Shown here: piece after piece, positions 1-4,570 of the stretch
Numbering within the stretch: position 1 is the first letter of the stretch
Layout of the letters: each line of letters starts with the position of its first letter
Origin: Dehalococcoidales bacterium
Lineage (GTDB): Bacteria > Chloroflexota > Dehalococcoidia > Dehalococcoidales > UBA5760
DNA length: 5,336 bases
Reading direction: 5' to 3'
Assembly: GCA_028717305.1 (NCBI GenBank)
Contig: JAQUOC010000087.1
Coordinates: 1-5,336 of the forward strand
Program-made: the position numbers and the translations under genes
Notes under the pieces: model-generated
Told to the model about the DNA's origin: nothing
The model's database searches: none
The model's input: the letters and a program-made list of their open reading frames with translations, nothing else

Positions 1-94
1 TCACCCTCTCGGCTAATGCTCTGGACAGGGCATTTACCAGTATCGCCTTGTGAGCACAAAAGCCCTCACCTGAACGCTTGCCCTCAATATTCAA
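1..94 (-). CDS. Possible partial ORF leaving the left edge, unknown product
   Basis: On the minus strand an open frame runs from a stop at 122-124 to the window edge. The only conventional start in it is TTG at 92-94, giving at least 31 residues that begin (M)NIEGKRSGEGFCAHK. The following segment, AILVNALSRALAERV, looks like an amphipathic helix. A strong purine-rich Shine-Dalgarno-like tract (AAAAGGGGG, minus strand of 111-119) lies upstream, but its 16-base spacing to the TTG is long. An ATA codon at 101-103 would be better placed but is a very rare start. The frame lies downstream of the sigma-like gene on the same strand and could share its transcript. Residues 4-12 fall in the inverted repeat whose other copy is near 864-890. 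I do not recognise a family. An opposing short frame on the plus strand (16-132) covers much of the same DNA, so the coding status is uncertain. Confidence 0.3.
   Translation of the reverse strand, partial: MNIEGKRSGEGFCAHKAILVNALSRALAERV
58..84 (+). repeat. Left copy of a 27-base inverted repeat
   Basis: AAAAGCCC (58-65), two differing bases, then ACCTGAACGCTTGCCCT (68-84). The reverse complement occurs at 864-890, with 25 of 27 positions matching, including 17 in a row. The two copies bracket the sigma-like gene at a distance of about 800 bases. This could be a pair of terminal or recombination repeats, a shared operator, or a duplicated coding fragment. Confidence 0.75.
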
Positions 95-238
95 TTGTTC
101 TATTGGAACACCCCCTTTTGACTATCCGATAGTGGGCAAGGCTATCGGCTTCGTCCAGTAGTAAGCTACCGATAACCCGCAACTCGCTGGCATTATCGGT
201 GCTTCCACTATATATATTGGTAGAGCGGGGTATAATCT
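95..238. other. Spacer with clustered TATCGG motifs
   Basis: This short stretch lies downstream of the sigma-like gene (minus strand) and holds no convincing gene. It contains four TATCGG/CCGATA hexamers in about 75 bases: ACTATCCGATAGT at 121-133 (a palindrome with 6-base arms), CTATCGG at 142-148, ACCGATAAC at 166-174 and ATTATCGGT at 193-201. Two more occur inside the neighbouring gene, near 295-300 and 464-469. I see none of these hexamers in the rest of the window. The spacing is irregular (roughly 19-27 bases), so this could be a set of operator sites or degenerate iterons. A small stem-loop, TGTTC-TATTG-GAACA, sits at about 96-110. Confidence 0.4.
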
Positions 239-847
239 CTACATCGCCAGTAAAGTATTTTGTTCTCGTTTCCTAAATCTCCAGAGGTATTGACTATCGG
301 TAGGTGTCAGATTATCGCCGTTCCTAATTTTATTGGCTATCTGGATTAGTCTGTTTGGACAACTTAACAGGAAAGTTCGGGCATCAAGCCAAGCTCCAAT
401 ATCAATCGCCTTATCATCGGCTATGGTATCCCCAAGCTCGGTTACGTTGCCGTTCTCATCGGTTATCGGTTTATTTAGGCTTTCAATCTTGACAGCTTTC
501 GGACACTGGGAATACAGATAGTCGGCTTTACACTTCGCTCTTTGTTTCTGGCTACAAGCTCCACAATCAAGCCCATTGGTAAGCCTGTATTGCTTCCGCC
601 AGTAGTGAGCCACCACACAGCTTGCGATACGGCACATCATCGCCTCGCTGAATGGCTTTTTGCCGTCTCTAGCCCTAGCCAGAGCCAGTTCCAGTATGAT
701 ACTATGTCTGATGTCCCCCCTGTCCTGTGAAGGCACTTTGTGTTCAAACCTTTGGGCGGTGCGAAACCATTGTGCCCATTCGCCGTCAAGGCGGTCATAG
801 GATAGGGGGTTTTCATCTTCTGGAGAGCATAAAGTAGTTGTTACCAC
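239..847 (-). CDS. Sigma-70-like regulator with internal cysteine cluster
   Basis: The protein is 202 residues and probably acts on transcription in the cytoplasm. Residues about 41-90 (QDRGDIRHSIILELALARA to HYWRKQYRL) resemble the helical region 2 of sigma-70-type factors. Residues 123-145 contain SLNKPI...GNVTELGDTIADD, very like the SLD.PIG.DG...LGD.I.DD linker of sigma factors. Residues about 150-195 may be a weak region 4-like DNA-binding part. Between them is a Cys95-x2-Cys98-x7-Cys106-x8-Cys115 set, likely a zinc knuckle, which ordinary sigma factors lack. The GTG start at 847 has a good Shine-Dalgarno (AGGGGG, 7-base spacing), and the frame is stopped upstream with no other ATG or GTG. 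That start lies in a hairpin (846-874). Family members I recall occur in phages and mobile elements and may switch on the element's own genes. It is not a full-length housekeeping sigma factor. The sigma-like assignment is moderately sure; the target is unknown. Confidence 0.6.
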   Translation of the reverse strand: MVTTTLCSPEDENPLSYDRLDGEWAQWFRTAQRFEHKVPSQDRGDIRHSIILELALARARDGKKPFSEAMMCRIASCVVAHYWRKQYRLTNGLDCGACSQKQRAKCKADYLYSQCPKAVKIESLNKPITDENGNVTELGDTIADDKAIDIGAWLDARTFLLSCPNRLIQIANKIRNGDNLTPTDSQYLWRFRKREQNTLLAM

Positions 848-944
848 GCTTGAACCCCCTTTCAGGGCAAGCGTTCAGGTCGGGGCTTTTAGCTTCGTAT
901 TCGGTTGTTAAAGTGCTTCGTGTTTTGTGTGTGTCTAGCTTCAT
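813..944 (-). CDS. Small ORF (43 aa) overlapping the sigma-like gene start
   Basis: An ATG at 942-944 opens a 43-residue frame that ends in TGA at 813-815. It overlaps the first 35 bases of the sigma-like gene in another frame. The product is hydrophilic and basic, starting MKLDTHKTRSTLTTEYEAK and containing SPDLNACPERGFKRG. It has no clear Shine-Dalgarno sequence, which counts against it. If translated, it would run through the hairpin hiding the sigma-like gene's ribosome binding site and could couple the two genes. The segment KSPDLNACP has a near copy (KSPHLNACP) encoded by the other arm of the inverted repeat at 58-84. No family is recognised. It may be a leader peptide, a small gene, or a chance frame. 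Confidence 0.3.
   Translation of the reverse strand: MKLDTHKTRSTLTTEYEAKSPDLNACPERGFKRGNNYFMLSRR
846..874 (-). promoter_or_regulatory. Hairpin enclosing RBS and start codon of the sigma-like gene
   Basis: Read on the minus strand, ACGCTTG (874-868) pairs perfectly with CAAGCGT (852-846). Inside, CCCT (867-864) pairs with AGGG (860-857) around a GAA loop, leaving GGTT as a bulge on one side. The AGGG is part of the Shine-Dalgarno tract, and the outer stem includes the first two bases of the GTG start codon. In the mRNA, initiation should be hindered until the hairpin opens, for example by translation of the overlapping 43-residue frame, by temperature, or by a bound protein. The pairing is directly visible; the regulatory role is inference. 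Confidence 0.5.
864..890 (-). repeat. Right copy of the 27-base inverted repeat
   Basis: AGGGCAAGCGTTCAGGT (864-880) followed by two differing bases and GGGCTTTT (883-890). It is the reverse complement of 58-84 with 25 of 27 matches. This copy overlaps the distal arm of the RBS hairpin and lies just upstream of the sigma-like gene. Confidence 0.75.
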
Positions 945-1040
945 TGTCCGACAAAAAGAGCTTTTGAGATATTTGACAACCTAGCACGATTCCTTTCCCT
1001 CTCCCTGACCTCCCCATTTTTATGCAAGCAATAAAGTGGG
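945..1040. other. Divergent intergenic spacer
   Basis: This spacer lies between the minus-strand sigma-like module and the plus-strand nuclease-like operon. It holds the palindrome TTGTCCGACAA (944-954), overlapping AAAAG-AG-CTTTT (954-965), and TTGACA (973-978). A nearly pure pyrimidine tract on the plus strand runs over 991-1015, with only GA at 1007-1008. The palindromes could be binding sites. TTGACA has no matching -10 box at the right distance on the plus strand. I see no clear promoter for the minus-strand genes. Confidence 0.35.
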
Positions 1041-1046
1041 TATAAT
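1041..1046 (+). promoter_or_regulatory. Candidate -10 box (TATAAT) for the nuclease-like operon
   Basis: A perfect TATAAT lies 46 bases before the ATG of the 516-residue gene, preceded by TGGG (close to, but one base off, an extended -10). The -35 region at about 1018-1023 (TTTTAT) is poor, so the promoter may be weak or activator-dependent. Transcription would begin near 1053. Confidence 0.4.
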
Positions 1047-1065
1047 GGACGAAAGAGCTCACGCA

Positions 1066-1071
1066 AAGGAG
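1066..1071 (+). promoter_or_regulatory. Strong Shine-Dalgarno, oddly far from its start
   Basis: AAGGAG is 21 bases upstream of the ATG at 1093, much more than the usual 5-10. An in-frame TGA at 1084-1086 means no earlier start can serve the 516-residue frame. Leader folding might bring the two together, or initiation may be inefficient. Confidence 0.4.
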
Positions 1072-1092
1072 ACTGTTAGAGCCTGAAATAAG

Positions 1093-2643
1093 ATGAGGGA
1101 TGTAGAATCAGTTACCGAAAGTCAATATCGTAATCAAGTTGTTCAGTATGACCCCAGTATCATACTTGAGCTGTGCAATCGCCTGAGCCTAAAGCTTCTC
1201 AGAGAGAAGAAAACTATCATTGTAGGAAATTGGCCAGTCAGAATAGGTAGCTTCACTATCAACAAGTCTTTCCACATAACTCACCACAAAATAGCATTGC
1301 TAGCTATGATTACTCTGCAAAATCACAGATATGCGCATGGGAAAACACCTAGCAACAAGGAGTTCATCGCTCTGGTAAACAACGTTTCAACAATTCGTAA
1401 TCCAATTGATGATAAAAAACCACCAGATCCAAAAGAAGCTATCTTCGGCATGATGGTGCGCTTAGCTTACCAGCAATTCCCGTTCCAAGAAGGGATTTTC
1501 AATGTATTGCCAAGGCACTTGCTTCTCTACCTGTATTCAAAGGTAGGGTCTCCTTCTCTAAACCTGGATAGAGAAGCATATGAACATTTTGGGCTCCATG
1601 TAATTGAATATATGACAATAGGATTTGCCCTTTATGCGGCCTCCCTAGAGCATTCGGTATTCCAACGCTCATTTATCGAAAACACGCCTGTAGAGAGCAT
1701 GAAAAAATATCTGGTGCCAGGAAAGGTTGAGAAATTTCTGGCCAGGACCTCCGCAGACTTCGATACTTTCCGTAGTATGTGTATGCGTGAAGTGGAGAGT
1801 TTCCCAGACGGTGGTACATACCGATTCAATCCTCTCTTCGATCGTCCGATCATTATTAGAAAGGATGGACGAATAAGTATTCCAGTTCCAATGCTTGTGC
1901 CTCATGTAATTACGAAAGGACTTTACTACGATTTTCTCGACTTGTTCAGCGGCGAGACTTCTAATCCATTCAGTGATTGGTTCGGCTATGCGTTCGAGCA
2001 CTACGGAGGCTTACTTCTAAAACATGCTCTTGGTAAGGAGAACGTTTTCCCAGAGCCTACTTACGGCAAAGAGCACAAGCGAGGACCAGATTGGACTGTA
2101 ATTCAGAATCATTCAGCGATTGTTTTTGAATTTCGCTCTGGAAGGCTGAATAAAAAAACGAAAATATACGGGGACTATTCTGATATAGCTGCCTTAGTTA
2201 AGCGTAATATTATAGAGCCTTTAACGAAATTTAGCGGGAAGATCGCCGACATGAAAGCAGGACAAACAGGTATTCCCTGCAATGACAATACAGAATTTTT
2301 TCCTTGTGTTGTGACTTATGAGCCACTTTACTCCAATCAACTCTTTAACGATATAATCAAACAGCAGTTCGAGCGTGAGGGAATTCCCGAATTTGACTTC
2401 GAATTGATGTCGATTGAAGACCTAGAATGGTTGCTATCATGGGCTAAATATGAAAGCCCTTTCGATTTTCTGAAAACCAAGTGGGCGAATCCGGAATGGA
2501 AGGTAATGAATATCAGGGAATTGATAGGAATTAAAATAAAGCAAAAAGGAATAAGCGATGTCAGAAATCCTCTTCTAGATCAGGTTTTCAATAAATTCTG
2601 GCAACAAACACTTCCTGAATTATCTAAGGAGTCGGATGTTTAA
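1093..2643 (+). CDS. Uncharacterised protein with PD-(D/E)XK nuclease-like C-terminal half
   Basis: The protein is 516 residues, with no signal peptide or obvious membrane segment, so it is probably cytoplasmic. I do not recognise the whole-protein family. Residues about 295-380 show the order expected of a PD-(D/E)XK restriction-nuclease fold. There is a helix with Glu302 (FGYAFEHYGGLLLKHAL), then KRGPDWTV with Asp333, then a hydrophobic strand AIVFEFRSGRL with Glu346-x-Arg348 where E-x-K is usual, then a helix near 365-385 with Lys370. Together they would cut or bind DNA or RNA with a divalent metal; the Arg may mean altered or lost catalysis. The first 290 residues are mostly helical and may recognise target or partner. 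The ATG at 1093 is the first possible start after an in-frame TGA at 1084. A DUF429 gene follows 30 bases downstream, so the two are likely co-expressed. Alternatives are a structural or regulatory protein with a degenerate nuclease fold. The fold call is by eye and moderate. Confidence 0.5.
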   Translation: MRDVESVTESQYRNQVVQYDPSIILELCNRLSLKLLREKKTIIVGNWPVRIGSFTINKSFHITHHKIALLAMITLQNHRYAHGKTPSNKEFIALVNNVSTIRNPIDDKKPPDPKEAIFGMMVRLAYQQFPFQEGIFNVLPRHLLLYLYSKVGSPSLNLDREAYEHFGLHVIEYMTIGFALYAASLEHSVFQRSFIENTPVESMKKYLVPGKVEKFLARTSADFDTFRSMCMREVESFPDGGTYRFNPLFDRPIIIRKDGRISIPVPMLVPHVITKGLYYDFLDLFSGETSNPFSDWFGYAFEHYGGLLLKHALGKENVFPEPTYGKEHKRGPDWTVIQNHSAIVFEFRSGRLNKKTKIYGDYSDIAALVKRNIIEPLTKFSGKIADMKAGQTGIPCNDNTEFFPCVVTYEPLYSNQLFNDIIKQQFEREGIPEFDFELMSIEDLEWLLSWAKYESPFDFLKTKWANPEWKVMNIRELIGIKIKQKGISDVRNPLLDQVFNKFWQQTLPELSKESDV

Positions 2644-2653
2644 TTCGTACCTC

Positions 2654-2659
2654 GGGAGG
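2654..2659 (+). promoter_or_regulatory. RBS that fixes the DUF429 GTG start
   Basis: GGGAGG lies 14 bases before GTG at 2674. A stop (TAA, 2668-2670) sits in frame just upstream, so GTG 2674 is the earliest possible start. It leaves the conserved ILAIDAAW strand intact. Confidence 0.55.
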
Positions 2660-2673
2660 CTGTAGCTTAATTT

Positions 2674-3495
2674 GTGAGCGTGATTCTTGCTATTGATGCC
2701 GCCTGGACAGAAAGCGAACCAAGCGGGGTGGCAGTTGTGATTTCGTCTGGTAAAAGGTGGCGTTGTGTCGCTCTCGCTCCAAGCTATGAGGCATTTTTGT
2801 CGCTTTCTAACGGTTCCGATGTTGACTGGAATGCCCCTCGTTTCAATGGCGGAACGCCCCAGGTTAACTCTCTACTTGACGCCGCCAGTCGATTGGGAGG
2901 CGCGCATATTGACCTTGTGACAATCGATATGCCTGTGGCAACTGTAAAAATCACCGGGCGGCGGAAAGCAGATGACTGTATTTCGAAAGAATACGGAGGA
3001 CGTGGCTGTGGAACACATACTCCAAGCTCTATGCGGCCAGGTAAGATTGGCAAATATATAACAGAGCAGTTCGAAGCCGCTGGTTACAGTATCGCGACTA
3101 AGACAGAATTACCTGGAAGAACTATGCGTCTCGTGGAGGTGTATCCTCACCCGGCGCTTCTTACCTTACTTGGAAGTGAATACCGAATCCCTTACAAGGT
3201 TGCAAAGTCGCTCAGGTATTGGCCAAAAACGACAACGGTGCAGCGGATAGAAAAGCTCCTTAATGAATTTCAAACCATCATAGGAACGCTCGCCCGAATC
3301 TTCGGACCGATTCCGCTTCGTCTTCCTCAGGCCGTTGAAGTGCCTTCGCTCGCAACATTGAAAAGGTATGAGGATGCAATCGATGCGTTGCTTTGTGCCT
3401 GGGTTGGGATTTGCTACCTAGAAGGCAAGGCCATAGCCTTTGGAGATGAGACATCTTCAATCTGGTGCCCATTAGAAAAGTCACAAAGGCATTGA
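2674..3495 (+). CDS. DUF429 family protein, predicted RNase H-like fold
   Basis: The protein is 273 residues, within the usual DUF429 length range. DUF429 proteins are predicted to have an RNase H-like fold and may be nucleases; no substrate is established to my knowledge. Visible hallmarks are the first strand ILAIDAAW with Asp8, then VTIDMP with Asp85. Next comes a conserved R-x-A-D-D-C segment (97-102) with a Gly-rich GGRGCGTHTPSS loop (108-119). VEVYPHP follows with Glu155, then YKVAK (174-178). A C-terminal helix EDAIDALLCAW has Asp234 and Asp237. Asp8, Asp85 or Glu155, and Asp234/237 are plausible metal ligands, matching an RNase H-type acidic set. The start is GTG, and the gene follows the 516-residue nuclease-like gene by 30 bases with its own RBS, implying an operon. 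Family membership is fairly sure; activity and target are inferred. Confidence 0.85.
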   Translation: MSVILAIDAAWTESEPSGVAVVISSGKRWRCVALAPSYEAFLSLSNGSDVDWNAPRFNGGTPQVNSLLDAASRLGGAHIDLVTIDMPVATVKITGRRKADDCISKEYGGRGCGTHTPSSMRPGKIGKYITEQFEAAGYSIATKTELPGRTMRLVEVYPHPALLTLLGSEYRIPYKVAKSLRYWPKTTTVQRIEKLLNEFQTIIGTLARIFGPIPLRLPQAVEVPSLATLKRYEDAIDALLCAWVGICYLEGKAIAFGDETSSIWCPLEKSQRH

Positions 3496-3580
3496 AATTG
3501 TATATCGTAAAGAAGTCTGATCGAGTAGGTCATTACTCAAATGCACTTCACGAATTCCGCTTATCCGGTTATCACCCTTG
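3496..3580. other. Convergent intergenic gap without a clear terminator
   Basis: The two transcription units meet here. The best hairpin is GAGTA-GGTCAT-TACTC (3523-3538), five base pairs and with no T-run after it on either strand, so it is not a convincing intrinsic terminator. Read-through antisense transcription between the DUF429 and DUF1848 genes is possible. Confidence 0.4.
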
Positions 3581-3589
3581 TTATTATTA
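3581..3589 (-). other. Three tandem in-frame stop codons
   Basis: The DUF1848 frame ends with TAA TAA TAA on the minus strand (3589-3581). Tandem stops guard against read-through; three in a row is uncommon in bacteria. Confidence 0.9.
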
Positions 3590-4540
3590 TCCTTGATGGA
3601 AAAGTCTCATCTGACCATATTCTTCTTCGGTTTCTACTTGCTCAGTGACTTTTCCCCAGATTGCAGGTGCCGTGGGGTCGTGTTCAGCAAATCTACGCTG
3701 AGCAACTTCGTAATTCGTTGTCGCATAGCAATATTGGCAGCCATGCATACACGTGTCATTTATTCCAATGTCCTTACTGATCATACACAAACATGAATCG
3801 CGCTGATACGGGTCCTTTTTATACTTAAGTTCTTGCCCTCGGATTTTTGTGATGATTCTTTCATCAATACACCTACCGGGCGGAACTCCAAACTGACTAT
3901 AATCTTTTTCTTCCGCACATGTGAATATCTCGATGTTGTCTTTGGCAGCGATTCCAGCAAGGTCTTTGAGAAGGTAGGAGGTATTTTGGTCACCCACTAC
4001 ATTTCTATCAAAGGTATAACCCTCTTCCTTTTCTAGTTGAGATAAACGTCGATCTGTTTTTCTATAAAAATCAACAATGCTGACCATAACTCGTTGAGTT
4101 GCCCCTCTCAGCTCTTCTGCTATCAACGCAAACATTTCTCTATGAAATTGGAGATTCGTAATATTCGAAATCACTATTGGGTCATACCTCCATACCACAC
4201 GGGAAGGTCCAATTAATTTGCTTAATTCCTTAAATACCTCCAACCTTCTGCTAAACGAAGGAATATTAGGTTCAAGCGCTCTAGGGTAGTTGTTTAAAGT
4301 AAATTGAAAGTAATAACTAAATCCTCGTCTATCTAACTCGTTAAGATACGGCAGCAATGGAGCAGGGTTCTTTGACCAAAAAACTATTGCATCGACGTCT
4401 TCCGGGCGAAGCGATACAGTTGAAACCTGCTTCGTGTTCAACGGATTTGGCACTTTACAAAATCCGGCTCGAATCCTATTCATGAACCATTCATGATAGA
4501 ATGCAGGTATGTCGGTTCTTCTGCTTGCAGAGATTATCAT
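3587..4540 (-). CDS. DUF1848 family protein with C-terminal radical-SAM-like cysteine cluster
   Basis: The protein is 317 residues, near the usual family length. It begins with the family signature MIISASRRTDIPAF and continues with VFWSKNP (53-59), YYFQFTLNNY (76-85) and VVWRYDPIV (115-123). This is a TIM-barrel-like alternation of strands and helices. The C-terminal part has Cys250-x-Cys252 (CLC), then Cys264-x3-Cys268-x2-Cys271 (CMHGCQYC) followed by YAT. The CX3CX2C spacing is that of the [4Fe-4S] site of radical SAM enzymes, but here it is at the C-terminus rather than the N-terminus. As I recall, the Pfam description of DUF1848 notes this resemblance. Extra cysteines at 208 and 224 could bind a second metal site. 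The function is unknown; a radical SAM-type or other redox or repair enzyme is inferred. The ATG at 4540 has only a weak AGAG Shine-Dalgarno. The gene lies 30 bases after the methyltransferase, so they probably share a transcript. Confidence 0.85.
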   Translation of the reverse strand: MIISASRRTDIPAFYHEWFMNRIRAGFCKVPNPLNTKQVSTVSLRPEDVDAIVFWSKNPAPLLPYLNELDRRGFSYYFQFTLNNYPRALEPNIPSFSRRLEVFKELSKLIGPSRVVWRYDPIVISNITNLQFHREMFALIAEELRGATQRVMVSIVDFYRKTDRRLSQLEKEEGYTFDRNVVGDQNTSYLLKDLAGIAAKDNIEIFTCAEEKDYSQFGVPPGRCIDERIITKIRGQELKYKKDPYQRDSCLCMISKDIGINDTCMHGCQYCYATTNYEVAQRRFAEHDPTAPAIWGKVTEQVETEEEYGQMRLFHQG

Positions 4541-4548
4541 ATTATTCT

Positions 4549-4559
4549 CTATTCAATAG
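4549..4559. repeat. Short palindrome upstream of the DUF1848 start
   Basis: CTATT-C-AATAG is an 11-base palindrome in the 30-base gap between the methyltransferase and DUF1848 genes. It could be a small stem in the mRNA or a coincidence in AT-rich DNA. Confidence 0.25.
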
Positions 4560-4570
4560 CGAAACTCGAT

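Noticed and set aside
121..201. TATCGG cluster as a CRISPR array
   Set aside because: The repeated unit is only 6-9 bases, in both orientations and unevenly spaced, with no long direct repeats or spacers.
333..730. Two 62-residue plus-strand frames opposite the sigma-like gene
   Set aside because: They are shadows of the minus-strand gene, with no RBS and no recognisable motifs.
973..978. TTGACA as a -35 box for the plus-strand operon
   Set aside because: At 16-18 bases downstream the sequence is CT-rich with no -10 match, and the TATAAT at 1041 is far too distant to pair with it.
889..1017. A 42-residue minus-strand frame starting MGRSGRGKG in the divergent spacer
   Set aside because: It has no Shine-Dalgarno, its first codons come from a polypurine tract, and it competes with the 43-residue frame that shares a motif with the repeat.
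1632..2001. Minus-strand frames of 73 and 110 residues inside the 516-residue gene
   Set aside because: They are antisense shadows of a long frame whose motifs read on the plus strand.
3523..3538. GAGTA/TACTC hairpin as an intrinsic terminator
   Set aside because: The stem has only five pairs, low GC and no following T-run on either strand.
3578..4036. Plus-strand frames of 72 and 67 residues opposite DUF1848
   Set aside because: They are shadows with no motifs; the minus-strand frame carries clear family signatures.
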